Assembly: GCA_027621615.1 (NCBI GenBank)
Contig: JAQCBC010000010.1
Span: forward strand, 1 to 12,487
Direction: 5' to 3'
DNA length: 12,487 nucleotides
Source of the DNA: a bacterium
Lineage (GTDB): Bacteria > Margulisbacteria > Marinamargulisbacteria > UBA6595
The notes beneath the pieces are model-generated. The model searched no databases and was not told the DNA's origin. It saw only the letters and a list, made by a program, of their open reading frames with translations. Positions 1-7,725 of this stretch are shown piece by piece (the first letter of the stretch is position 1; every line of letters starts with the position of its first letter). The position numbers and the translations under genes were made by a program.

Positions 1-1
1 C

Positions 2-1015
2 AAAGAAACCGCAAAAGAACAAGCCCGTGAATTGGTGGTCAATGCCATTCAACGCACAGCTGTTAACGTGGTAGCGGCTGTTACAACAACGGCGATTCAA
101 CTGCCCAATGAAGAGCTCAAAGGCCGCATCATTGGTAAAGAAGGCCGCAATATCCGAGCGTTTGAAACGGCAACCGGTTGTGACATTATTATTGATGATT
201 CGCCTGATACGGTTACGTTGTCGTGTTTTAATCCGATTCGGCGCGAAACTGGGCGTATTGCATTAACCGACTTGGTATCGGATGGCCGCATTAACCCGGC
301 CCGTATTGAAGAATCGGTCAAAAATGCTGAAGCAAATTTAGAAAAAACGATTATTGGCATTGGGCAGGAAGCCGCTGAAGAACTGAGATTAAAATTTCAT
401 CCCAAGCTAATTGAGCTCATTGGTCGCCTCAATTATCGAACCAGTTATGGCCAAAATATTTTAAAGCATTCCATGGAAGCGGCGCATATTGCCGGTATTT
501 TAGCCACTGAATTGGGGTTGGATGTGGATTTAGCGAAACGGGGAACGCTGCTGCACGATATTGGGAAAGCCTTAGACTTTGAGACCGAAGGCTCCCACGT
601 CGATATTGGGGATACGGTGTGTCGGAAATATGGCGAAAGTGAAGCGGTGATTAACTGCATTAATGCCCACCACGAAGATGAGGCGCCCGCCACAATTGAG
701 GCTGTGATTGTCATGATGGCCGATGCCATTTCGTCCGCTCGCCCCGGGGCTCGCCGCGAATCAATCGAAAAATATATTGAGCGATTAACAAAACTGGAAG
801 CCATTGCCAAAACATTTGATGGGGTTAAAAAAGTATTTGCGATTCAAGCAGGTCGTGAAGTCCGCGTCTTGGTTGAGCCGTCTGAGGTCCGAGACAATCG
901 CATGTACAAATTAGCCCGAGACATTGCCAAACGGATTGAATCTGAAGTTGATTATCCCGGTGAAGTCACCGTATCGTTGATTCGAGAAACGCGGGCCTAC
1001 TCAACCGCCAAATAA
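2..1015 (+). CDS. rny: Ribonuclease Y, C-terminal part (5' end outside window)
   Basis: RNase Y is a membrane-anchored endoribonuclease that starts mRNA decay. The frame is open to the left edge, so the visible 337 residues are the C-terminal two thirds of a protein normally a little over 500 aa; the membrane anchor and most of the coiled coil are missing. A TTG at 32 is an internal leucine codon, not a start. In visible numbering there is a KH RNA-binding domain with the motif GRIIGKEGRN at about 41-50. An HD phosphohydrolase domain follows, with HSMEAAH at about 156-162, the metal-binding HDIGKA at about 185-190 and HHEDE at about 223-227. The C-terminus (YPGEVTVSLIRETRA near the end) is the usual RNase Y ending. 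All expected catalytic motifs are intact. lptB follows after 6 nt, suggesting one transcript. Confidence 0.97.
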   Translation, partial: KETAKEQARELVVNAIQRTAVNVVAAVTTTAIQLPNEELKGRIIGKEGRNIRAFETATGCDIIIDDSPDTVTLSCFNPIRRETGRIALTDLVSDGRINPARIEESVKNAEANLEKTIIGIGQEAAEELRLKFHPKLIELIGRLNYRTSYGQNILKHSMEAAHIAGILATELGLDVDLAKRGTLLHDIGKALDFETEGSHVDIGDTVCRKYGESEAVINCINAHHEDEAPATIEAVIVMMADAISSARPGARRESIEKYIERLTKLEAIAKTFDGVKKVFAIQAGREVRVLVEPSEVRDNRMYKLARDIAKRIESEVDYPGEVTVSLIRETRAYSTAK

Positions 1016-1021
1016 GTCCGG

Positions 1022-1735
1022 ATGCTGCAGGCAAGGAACTTAAAAAAAACATACGGCAAACGCACAGTTGTTCACGATGTGAGCCTGTGCGTAAATGCGG
1101 GTGAGATTGTGGGCATTTTAGGCCCAAACGGAGCCGGAAAAACCACGACATTTTATATGATTATGGGCCTGGTTCAATCGGATCAAGGCACCATTCTATT
1201 TGATGGCGTTCCGATTGGGCGATACCCCATGCACAAACGCGCCCAATTGGGACTGGGCTATCTGCCCCAAGAAACGTCGTTATTCAAGAAGCTCACGGTG
1301 GCTGATAATATCTTAATGGTTTGGGAACTCACCCAAGCGCCCATCAATCGCGAGGAGGAACTGGATCGGCTATTGGCCCAAATGAGCATCCAACATTTGA
1401 AACATGCCTACTGCATTGAACTGTCTGGCGGCGAAAAACGCCGTGTTGAAATTGCCCGTTTATTGGCTAATAAGCCCAAAATTGTCTTATTGGATGAACC
1501 GTTTGCCGGCATTGACCCGATTGCTGTCGCTGAAATCAAACAGATTATTATGCAGTTGAAATCCCTGGGCTTAGGGGTGATTATTACCGACCATAACGTC
1601 CGAGAAACCTTATCGATTACCGACCAAACGTACATCTTGCATGACGGGGGAGTTTTGTTGCATGGATCATCGAACGACATTGTTAATCACCCCGATGCCA
1701 AGCGCTATTATTTAGGGGAATCGTTTCATTTATGA
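1022..1735 (+). CDS. lptB: LPS export ABC transporter ATP-binding protein LptB
   Basis: LptB is the cytoplasmic ATPase of the LptB2FG complex that extracts lipopolysaccharide from the inner membrane for transport to the outer membrane. The 237-aa product has the usual family length. It shows Walker A GPNGAGKT (34-41), a Q-loop in YLPQETSLF (80-88), the ABC signature LSGGE (134-138), Walker B IVLLDEP (154-160, Glu159) and the switch His191 (ITDHNV). The LPQE..LF.KLTV stretch and the YLGESF ending are characteristic of LptB rather than of LivF-like ATPases. The ATG at 1022 lies 6 nt after the rny stop and has no evident Shine-Dalgarno sequence. Its stop overlaps the next ATG in an ATGA tetranucleotide (1732-1735), so it is probably translationally coupled to the permease gene, its expected partner. 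Confidence 0.96.
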   Translation: MLQARNLKKTYGKRTVVHDVSLCVNAGEIVGILGPNGAGKTTTFYMIMGLVQSDQGTILFDGVPIGRYPMHKRAQLGLGYLPQETSLFKKLTVADNILMVWELTQAPINREEELDRLLAQMSIQHLKHAYCIELSGGEKRRVEIARLLANKPKIVLLDEPFAGIDPIAVAEIKQIIMQLKSLGLGVIITDHNVRETLSITDQTYILHDGGVLLHGSSNDIVNHPDAKRYYLGESFHL

Positions 1736-2814
1736 TCACACGTTTTGATCGCCATTTGCTGGCTGAATGGAGCAAAACATTCGTATTTAGTGTGCTCATG
1801 ATTAGCATTATCTTAATGGCATCCACCCAACTACTCACGTGGATTGCGACTGTGAGTGATTCCGCTATTCCGCTCAAACCAGCGACACTCTTGTTGCTCT
1901 ATCAACTGCCCGGAATTTTACTGTATGCCGTGCCCATGGGTAGTCTGTGTGCCAGCCTGGTCAGTGTGAGCCAACTCAACCAACAACTGGCCATTGTAAG
2001 CGTCCGTGCCATGGGCATATCGATTCCACGATTAATTCAACCCATTATTGGCATTAGCTTGCTGCTCAGCCTAGTCAGTATTGGCATTAACGAATACGGC
2101 GTTGCGCCCAGCAATCAGGCCGCTGAGCGCATCACCCAACAATTTACACAAACGGTGCGCATACCCGCCGTTCATTATCAATCCTTTGATTCCGCGGGTT
2201 ACCTTAAATACAGCTTGCATGCATCAACCAACCTCCAAACGCCCACAACGTTGCACAACGCCACCCTCATTGAATATGCCCACACCCGCATTGTTCGCAT
2301 GACACACGGTGCCATGGCCCAGTGGCGAGACCCCTACTGGGAGTTTCGTGACGGCATTCAATTTGATATTGAGCCCCGTCGCATTGAATCCCAAACCGTA
2401 TCAGACCCCTGGACATCCCCACTCACTACCCCACCCCATCGCTTGCAGGCATCCGACACCCGTGCCGAGCAATTAAATAGCCAAGACCTTAAAGCCCAAA
2501 TTCAGCACAAACAAGCCACGGGCCGCTTCAGCCGGGACGATCAGTTCAACTTGCATGTTAAGTTCTCGTTGCCATTTACCACACTCACGTTTGCCCTTAT
2601 TGGTGCACTGATGAGCATCTCATTTCAACGCACCCGGTCCATGGTCAATGTTGGGGTTGGGGTTGGCATTATTATTGCGTATTACGTCTTGCTATCCATC
2701 ACTATGGGATTGTGTTTGTTGGGGTGGCTCCACCCCATTGTTGCCGCTTGGACTCCCAATACTGCACTCATGGGGATTAGCCTGTTGTGGTACCAAATTA
2801 AAGTTCGAGCGTAA
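1732..2814 (+). CDS. LptF/LptG (YjgP/YjgQ) family LPS export permease
   Basis: Inner-membrane permease of the LPS export complex, partner of the LptB ATPase encoded just upstream. The 360 residues are arranged as expected for the family. Three hydrophobic segments (about 16-40, 52-78, 100-120) are followed by a polar periplasmic domain (about 125-270, the jellyroll region). Three more hydrophobic segments follow (about 277-297, 303-325, 334-354). The stretch HVKFSLPFTTLTFALIGA before segment 4 and the W.PN.ALMGISLLWY ending are typical. Only one such gene is present here, and I cannot tell LptF from LptG; a second copy may lie elsewhere. The ATG overlaps the lptB stop by 4 nt. The stop is separated by one base from the stop of the convergent lipoprotein gene, and no terminator hairpin is visible between them. 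Confidence 0.92.
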   Translation: MITRFDRHLLAEWSKTFVFSVLMISIILMASTQLLTWIATVSDSAIPLKPATLLLLYQLPGILLYAVPMGSLCASLVSVSQLNQQLAIVSVRAMGISIPRLIQPIIGISLLLSLVSIGINEYGVAPSNQAAERITQQFTQTVRIPAVHYQSFDSAGYLKYSLHASTNLQTPTTLHNATLIEYAHTRIVRMTHGAMAQWRDPYWEFRDGIQFDIEPRRIESQTVSDPWTSPLTTPPHRLQASDTRAEQLNSQDLKAQIQHKQATGRFSRDDQFNLHVKFSLPFTTLTFALIGALMSISFQRTRSMVNVGVGVGIIIAYYVLLSITMGLCLLGWLHPIVAAWTPNTALMGISLLWYQIKVRA

Positions 2815-2815
2815 G

Positions 2816-3208
2816 TTATTGTGGGGGGCGAATACGCAACTGAATCACGGTGTTTTCCAGTGGAGCACTCGCATACGTTAGCACCACATCCACCGCATTG
2901 GGGTCTGCATGCTGATGCATCTGAAAGGGCTGCGTCTCCGACTCGGCATACCCCAGCCCCGGGTAGTACCAAACAGTCCGCCCATTATCCGACTGAAACG
3001 CACTGCTGGGATACCCAAACGCCGCAACCACATCCGCGCGTTGGGTTTCCCCTTCGACGATGTGCTGCTGAATCATTCGATGCATGACCGGAGGCTCCAC
3101 ACTGGTCGGATTTGCAATTTGATGCATGGACGATCGCCCTGCGCAACCCGCCAGAACCAACGTTAACCCAATCCCAATACAAATTTTTTGAAACATGATT
3201 GATTTCAT
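2816..3208 (-). CDS. Small SmpA/OmlA (BamE-like) lipoprotein
   Basis: From the ATG at 3208 the product is 130 aa. It begins with a lipoprotein signal peptide: lysines at 2 and 8, a hydrophobic core, and the lipobox LAGC with the acylated cysteine at residue 22. It should therefore be exported and lipid-anchored. The mature part contains a pattern like the SmpA/OmlA (BamE-like) fold: IVEGETQRADVVAAFGYPS, then a glycine turn and TVWYYPGLGYAE. BamE assists outer-membrane protein assembly, but this fold also occurs in unrelated lipoproteins, so the role is not certain. The ATG at 3196 is an equally possible start and would give a 126-aa form. A still longer frame begins at 3271 but would run across the likely promoter. 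The gene is divergent from ftsZ and convergent with the LptF/G gene. Confidence 0.75.
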   Translation of the reverse strand: MKSIMFQKICIGIGLTLVLAGCAGRSSMHQIANPTSVEPPVMHRMIQQHIVEGETQRADVVAAFGYPSSAFQSDNGRTVWYYPGLGYAESETQPFQMHQHADPNAVDVVLTYASAPLENTVIQLRIRPPQ

Positions 3209-3213
3209 TGAAA

Positions 3214-3243
3214 AGGGTACAAAACTGAAGCTGTGATTGTCAA
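3214..3243 (-). promoter_or_regulatory. Putative promoter of the lipoprotein gene
   Basis: On the minus strand a perfect -35 box TTGACA (3238-3243) is followed after 18 nt by the weak -10 box TACCCT (3214-3219), preceded by TG. The -10 box ends 5 nt before the ATG at 3208 and 17 nt before the ATG at 3196. The message would therefore start at, or only about ten bases ahead of, the coding sequence. Confidence 0.45.
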
Positions 3244-3285
3244 CTATTTCTCTACTATTAATCTCTAGCATTCAACCTATGACTA

Positions 3286-3294
3286 TGCTAAACT
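3286..3294 (+). promoter_or_regulatory. Extended -10 promoter of ftsZ (predicts leaderless mRNA)
   Basis: The sequence TGC-TAAACT is an extended -10 element whose hexamer (3289-3294) ends 8 nt before the GTG start at 3303. Transcription should start at or within a base or two of the start codon. No -35 box at normal spacing and no Shine-Dalgarno sequence are visible. The same TGC-TAAAAT-like arrangement recurs before the APC permease and pseudopilin genes. Confidence 0.5.
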
Positions 3295-3302
3295 AATTTA
3301 TT

Positions 3303-4577
3303 GTGAGTAATGATTCATTAAATAAGTACGCAAATATCAAAGTGATTGGTGTTGGCGGCGGGGGTAACAATGCGGTCAATCGAATGATTGCTGCCAACCT
3401 AACCGGTGTTGAGTTTTGGGTCATGAATACCGATTTGCAAGCCTTAAACACCAGCTTAGCCGATCACAAATTACAACTTGGAACTAAAATTACCAAAGGG
3501 TTGGGGTGCGGCGCCCAAGCCCAAATGGGCGAACAATCCGCCCAAGAAAGTAAAGACGATATCAAAATGGCCATTGAAGGCGCAGACATGGTCTTTATCA
3601 CGGCTGGTATGGGGGGCGGAACTGGGACGGGAGCCTCCCCCATGATTGCCAAAATTGCCAAAGAAGCCGGTGCGCTAACCATTGGGGTTGTCACAAAGCC
3701 ATTTCGATTTGAAGGACCCGTTCGATTACAACAATCCGAATATGGCGTTCAGGCGCTTCGGGATGAGTTGGATGCCTTAATTGTCATTCCCAACGACCAA
3801 CTATTAAAAATCACTGAAAAAATGACCACTTTAATTGACGCTTTTAAAATGGCCGATGATGTCTTGCGTCAAGGTGTTCAAGGTATCGCTGATTTGATCA
3901 CGATCCCCGGGCTAATTAACCTGGACTTTGCCGATGTTCGAACCATCATGTCCAACTCTGGCTCTGCCATGATGGGCATTGGAAAGGCCAGCGGCGAAAA
4001 TCGGGCCATTGAAGCGGCTGAACAAGCCATTTCGTCGCCATTACTAGAAGAAACGATTACCGGTGCCAGCGGCGTTATTATTAATATTACCGGTAGTGAA
4101 ACTATGAGCTTGCATGAAGTGGATCAAGCCGCTCAAACCATTTATGAAGCAGTGGATCAAGCCAATGCCAATATTGTGTTTGGATCCGTTATTGATAAAG
4201 AAGCGGGTGACAATCTAATTGTCACCGTCATTGCCACGGGATTTAAACCAGACAAACACCAGGCCAATGCCTCCACCGCTCGTGGAACATTTGTTGACAA
4301 TCGCCGTTCAACGCAACCTGCTGTAACATCCACACAGCCAACACCCCAACCAGAGGCTCAAGCACCTGCTCAGCCACACAGTTTTGATGCCAATAATAGG
4401 GACCCCTTCCCTCAAACGACAGCCAAAACTGTCACCGACACCCCGGCTCAAGAAGCTAAACCCGTTGAAACCCCTCCTGTTCAATATGATATTAATCGGC
4501 CACGACCCGAAGACGCCGATAATTTATTCGACTCTTTGAATAATGGCCTGGAGTATCCCACATTTTTGCGAAAATAA
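3303..4577 (+). CDS. ftsZ: Cell division GTPase FtsZ
   Basis: FtsZ is the tubulin-like GTPase that polymerises into the division ring. The 424-aa product starts at GTG, placing 11 residues before the conserved [17 protein letters not shown], as usual. The tubulin signature GGGTGTG is at 104-110. The switch region carries VTKPFRFEG (130-138), and the T7 synergy loop NLDFAD (206-211) supplies the catalytic aspartates. The globular core ends near residue 315. A Pro/Gln/Thr-rich disordered linker of about 100 residues follows, ending in the C-terminal peptide EYPTFLRK, which normally binds FtsA/ZipA-type partners. The stretches around residues 66-86 ([18 protein letters not shown]) and 138-148 depart from common consensus but keep the fold motifs. 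No ftsA or ftsQ lies next to it; instead bioF follows after 3 nt. Confidence 0.98.
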   Translation: MSNDSLNKYANIKVIGVGGGGNNAVNRMIAANLTGVEFWVMNTDLQALNTSLADHKLQLGTKITKGLGCGAQAQMGEQSAQESKDDIKMAIEGADMVFITAGMGGGTGTGASPMIAKIAKEAGALTIGVVTKPFRFEGPVRLQQSEYGVQALRDELDALIVIPNDQLLKITEKMTTLIDAFKMADDVLRQGVQGIADLITIPGLINLDFADVRTIMSNSGSAMMGIGKASGENRAIEAAEQAISSPLLEETITGASGVIINITGSETMSLHEVDQAAQTIYEAVDQANANIVFGSVIDKEAGDNLIVTVIATGFKPDKHQANASTARGTFVDNRRSTQPAVTSTQPTPQPEAQAPAQPHSFDANNRDPFPQTTAKTVTDTPAQEAKPVETPPVQYDINRPRPEDADNLFDSLNNGLEYPTFLRK

Positions 4578-4580
4578 ACC

Positions 4581-5696
4581 TTGGATCGTTTTTTAACCGA
4601 TACCCTGTCTAAATTAAACGACACCCACGCCTACCGAAGCATCCCCGACCATTCCGATTACACGGCAATAACGCATGTATTTAATACCAATGATTATTTG
4701 GGATTTAATACTGAATCCTCTCGCATTCAAGCCGGCTTAGCTGCCGCTAATCACTACGGAACCGGGGCAACCGGGTCTCGGCTCTTAGGGGGGCATTACC
4801 CCACCCTCAATGACCTGGAATCAGCGCTGACATCCCGCCTGGGCAAATCGATTCTGGTGGTCAATTCTGGATACCACGCCAATACCGGCCTATTGGGATG
4901 TTTGCCGCAACGCACCGATCTCATTCTTGCCGACAAAGCCTGCCATGCCAGCTTGATTGACGGAGCCCAGCTCTCTGCCGCAACCCTAAAGCGCTATCGG
5001 CATGCGGATTATGCCCATTTGGCCCACATCATTCACCAAAATCAAGCCAATTATGACCGCTTGTTTATTGTCACGGAATCTCTGTTTAGCATGACTGGAA
5101 CGGCTTGCGATTTTGATGCCCTAATTCGCATTAAAACCCAAGCCAGTGCAACGTTAATCGTCGATGAAGCCCACGCCGTTGGGTGTTATGGCGCCACGGG
5201 GATGGGCCTTGCTGAAGCACACGGCGTTCTGAATGATGTCGACATCATCATTGGCACATTTGGCAAGGCGTTTAGCAGCCTAGGCGCCTTTATCGGAGGA
5301 TCCTTAGACTTGCGCAACTACTTGATTAATCGCTGCCGGCCGTTTATTTATTCAACCGCTCTACCACCCTTTGTGACCGGTGTTAATTTAGCCAGTGTCA
5401 CCCAAAATCATGCCGAAAAACAAGCCGCCCTAGCCGCTATTACCCGCTATTGCCACCACCAATTGGATCGTTACCGAGCCCCAACCGCTCACCATCACAT
5501 TGTTCCGCTTCCAGTAGGGACCCCCGAGAAAGCCCTTGCATATGCGAATCAGCTGGCTCGCCAAGGCCTCATCACCACGGCCATTCGGCATCCCACCGTC
5601 CCCAAACACCAGGATCTCATCCGCATCAGCCTGCGTGCAGACCATACCTCAGACGCCATTGACGCCCTTGCTCAGGCTTGGAAAAGCCTAGTATGA
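4581..5696 (+). CDS. bioF: 8-amino-7-oxononanoate synthase (KAPA synthase), BioF
   Basis: BioF is a PLP-dependent alpha-oxoamine synthase. It condenses L-alanine with pimeloyl-ACP (or -CoA) to give 8-amino-7-oxononanoate, the first ring-assembly step of biotin synthesis. The 371-aa product shows NDYLG (37-41), the glycine-rich GTGATGSRLLGG (60-71), His122 in the CHAS stacking position, TES.FSMTG (165-173) and DEAHAVG (195-201, Asp195/His198). The PLP lysine is Lys229 in GTFGKAFSSLG. The start is taken as TTG at 4581, 3 nt after the ftsZ stop: no in-frame ATG occurs before residue 171 and the N-terminal motifs are needed. No Shine-Dalgarno sequence is visible, so translation probably depends on ribosomes arriving from ftsZ. 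The stop overlaps the next ATG as ATGA. Confidence 0.96.
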   Translation: MDRFLTDTLSKLNDTHAYRSIPDHSDYTAITHVFNTNDYLGFNTESSRIQAGLAAANHYGTGATGSRLLGGHYPTLNDLESALTSRLGKSILVVNSGYHANTGLLGCLPQRTDLILADKACHASLIDGAQLSAATLKRYRHADYAHLAHIIHQNQANYDRLFIVTESLFSMTGTACDFDALIRIKTQASATLIVDEAHAVGCYGATGMGLAEAHGVLNDVDIIIGTFGKAFSSLGAFIGGSLDLRNYLINRCRPFIYSTALPPFVTGVNLASVTQNHAEKQAALAAITRYCHHQLDRYRAPTAHHHIVPLPVGTPEKALAYANQLARQGLITTAIRHPTVPKHQDLIRISLRADHTSDAIDALAQAWKSLV

Positions 5697-6343
5697 ACCC
5701 GCTACTCATCATCCCTGGCTGGGGGATTTCCCCCCACTGTTTTCAATCAATCCCCAATCATCGCATCCCCGATTTCAGCTATACTGCCGATTGGCACCTG
5801 GATTCAGCCGCTTGGATCACGTATGCCAAGACCCATGGCCCCCTGGATTGCTTGGCCTTTTCGTTGGGCGGATTCATGCTGTCGTACTGGTTACCCGACT
5901 TAGCGCCCTATCTCAAGCATATCTATCTGGTAGGGGTATGTGCACACTACGACCCCAAAACCATTACCCGATTTAAAAAGACCATTGCCAAAAACCCAAC
6001 GGCTGTTTTAGACAATTTTCATGCTGCCTGTTTTCAAAACGCCACCGAATACCAACGATTTCAGCACTACTTTCAACCCCTCTGCCACACCATGTGGTCC
6101 GGCCCCGATTTGATCCAAGGCTTAGCCCAACTGGAACGACCGTTTCACGTGAAACCATTGGCCGAATGGCCGGCGCTCACGCTCTATCACGGCCACCACG
6201 ATGCAGTTGCCCCCATACATGCGACCCGGCTATTCGCCGACCGGCTAAATACCGAATGCCAGACCCTAAATGCCGGGCATTTTCCCTTTCTAAATACTGA
6301 GTTTCAGCAGCAACTCAACCAACATCGTACAGACAATGTTTGA
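5693..6343 (+). CDS. BioH/BioG-type pimeloyl-ACP methyl ester esterase (alpha/beta hydrolase)
   Basis: A 216-aa alpha/beta hydrolase between bioF and bioC. It is the expected position for the esterase that removes the methyl group from pimeloyl-ACP methyl ester, ending the BioC-initiated cycle. The oxyanion-hole motif PGWG lies at 8-11. The nucleophile elbow is AFSLGG with Ser57, and a likely triad is completed by Asp170 (GHHDAVAP) and His196 (NAGHFPF). The GWG motif and the final AGH.PF resemble BioH, while the length is nearer to BioG, so I do not choose between the symbols. The ATG at 5693 overlaps the bioF stop by 4 nt; an upstream in-frame TTG at 5678 would only add five residues inside bioF. 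The end overlaps bioC by 8 nt. Function is inferred from the triad plus operon position. Confidence 0.85.
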   Translation: MNPLLIIPGWGISPHCFQSIPNHRIPDFSYTADWHLDSAAWITYAKTHGPLDCLAFSLGGFMLSYWLPDLAPYLKHIYLVGVCAHYDPKTITRFKKTIAKNPTAVLDNFHAACFQNATEYQRFQHYFQPLCHTMWSGPDLIQGLAQLERPFHVKPLAEWPALTLYHGHHDAVAPIHATRLFADRLNTECQTLNAGHFPFLNTEFQQQLNQHRTDNV

Positions 6344-7058
6344 TACAGCGGCGCCCACGTATACCCAATTCAGCATCGTGCAACAGCACTTATTTGATAC
6401 GGTTCTACCGACATACCCAGAGACCGCCCCCGCCCATATTCTAGACATTGGCTGCGGCACGGGTATAAACACTTTTAAACTGAATCAGCGCTACCCAATC
6501 GCCACCCTAACCGGGCTGGATCAATCCCCCGCCATGATTCAAGAAGCTCAGACGCTACATAGTGGTATCACCTGGACCATTGGGAACGCCGATACGTATA
6601 CCCACCCAACACCCGTGGACTTTATCAGCAGTCATGGGAGCCTGCAGTGGGTGAACGGCCCCATAGCCCCCATTATGGCCCGAAACCTAGCCCCCAATGG
6701 GCGATTTAACCTGCATATGTTTGGACCCGAAACCTATACGGAATTGAATCAAGTCCTGCGCATGGGTTGGCCCGACCATGCACCCATTCCTGCAACACGG
6801 TTTCGGACCGCTGATGACTATGCCAATGACTTGGCCAACCGGTGGGGGCGGGTGGTACTTAGCCACACCCGCCTAACCGTCGCGTATGCGTCTATGCCAG
6901 CCCTCCTGAAGGCCATTAAACACACCGGCACCGCCATGCCCACAGGCATGCATATATGGACGCCCAGCCGGTTAGACGCCTTAGACGCCCTCTATCACAG
7001 ACTCTTTGGTGGCATTTGGGCCACGTATACCCTCATTAGCATCCGCAATTATGATTGA
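6336..7058 (+). CDS. bioC: Malonyl-ACP O-methyltransferase BioC
   Basis: BioC methylates malonyl-ACP with S-adenosylmethionine, disguising it so that the fatty-acid cycle can extend it to pimeloyl-ACP methyl ester. The 240-aa class I methyltransferase starts with the BioC-like F.TAAPTY segment. It has SAM motif I ILDIGCGTG (35-43), the acidic motif II TGLDQSP (59-65), and SSHGSLQWV (98-106), which corresponds to the NxALQW region that separates BioC from generic methyltransferases. Near the C-terminus ALLKAIKHTGT is also typical of BioC. It overlaps the esterase gene by 8 nt at its start and bioD by 8 nt at its end, and has no clear Shine-Dalgarno sequence, in line with translational coupling. 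The combination with an esterase gene shows a BioC/BioH-type route to pimelate. Confidence 0.93.
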   Translation: MFDTAAPTYTQFSIVQQHLFDTVLPTYPETAPAHILDIGCGTGINTFKLNQRYPIATLTGLDQSPAMIQEAQTLHSGITWTIGNADTYTHPTPVDFISSHGSLQWVNGPIAPIMARNLAPNGRFNLHMFGPETYTELNQVLRMGWPDHAPIPATRFRTADDYANDLANRWGRVVLSHTRLTVAYASMPALLKAIKHTGTAMPTGMHIWTPSRLDALDALYHRLFGGIWATYTLISIRNYD

Positions 7059-7725
7059 TTTTGACATTCCATCCACAATCCAATGGCCCCAGCACCTATT
7101 CGTTACCGGGACCAACACCGGGGTAGGCAAAACCATCGTGACCGGCTTAATTGCCAAACACTTGCAAGCCAACCGACGAGTAATCACACAAAAATGGATT
7201 CAAACGGGGTGTTCGGCCCCTATGGCTGAAGACTTGGCGACGCATTGGGTCATTCGACAGCGCCCACCCGAAGTCTTGGCAGACTGTTGCCCGTATCACT
7301 TTCCCTATCCCGCATCCCCCCATTTGGCAGCTGAATTGGAACACACAACCATTCAGCCACCGGCCATTCATGCCGCCTTTCACCGACTCGCTCACCAGTT
7401 TGACACCGTAATTTGTGAAGGTGCTGGGGGCATTCTTGTCCCGATCACCCCAACCGAAACCTTATTGGATTGTGTGACGGCACTGGCCTTGCCAACGGTT
7501 GTTGTCATTGGCAACACATTGGGGTGTATTAACCACAGCTTGCTCACCGTTCAGGCCTTGCGCACCGCCAATATTCCCATTGTGGGGCTTGTGTTTAATG
7601 CCGTTGACCCCAACACGCCAGACCCCATTGCCACCGACAACATAGCCATTATTCAAGCCAAAACCGGCTTGCCTATTCTGTTTTCAGTCCCCGATTTGAA
7701 ACCCGCATCACCCACCGAATCATAA
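7051..7725 (+). CDS. bioD: ATP-dependent dethiobiotin synthetase BioD
   Basis: BioD closes the ureido ring of 7,8-diaminononanoate with CO2 and ATP to give dethiobiotin. The 224-aa product has the P-loop VTGTNTGVGKT (18-28) and CEGAGGILVP (122-131). GNTLGCINHSLLTVQAL (154-170) is the usual LG.INH.LLT helix. The conserved KPxxTG segment reads KWIQTG (48-53): the lysine is kept but the proline is tryptophan. The ATG at 7051 is chosen; an in-frame GTG at 7006 adds only residues buried in bioC. With bioF, the esterase and bioC it forms an operon for four of the steps. The transaminase (bioA/bioK) and biotin synthase (bioB) are not present and must lie elsewhere or be supplied otherwise. Its last 17 codons overlap the convergent permease gene. 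Confidence 0.93.
   Translation: MIDFDIPSTIQWPQHLFVTGTNTGVGKTIVTGLIAKHLQANRRVITQKWIQTGCSAPMAEDLATHWVIRQRPPEVLADCCPYHFPYPASPHLAAELEHTTIQPPAIHAAFHRLAHQFDTVICEGAGGILVPITPTETLLDCVTALALPTVVVIGNTLGCINHSLLTVQALRTANIPIVGLVFNAVDPNTPDPIATDNIAIIQAKTGLPILFSVPDLKPASPTES

Noticed and set aside
445..810. Long open frame on the minus strand inside rny (and similar ones inside lptB and ftsZ)
   Set aside because: Antisense to strongly conserved coding motifs, no start signals and no recognisable protein; a shadow of codon composition.
3197..3271. Longer N-terminus for the lipoprotein, starting at 3271
   Set aside because: It places 47 residues ahead of the lipobox cysteine and overlaps the TTGACA promoter; a normal signal peptide begins at 3208 or 3196.
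7006..7050. Upstream GTG start for bioD
   Set aside because: The extra 15 residues lie entirely in the bioC frame overlap and precede the usual BioD N-terminus; ATG 7051 gives the typical short lead to the P-loop.
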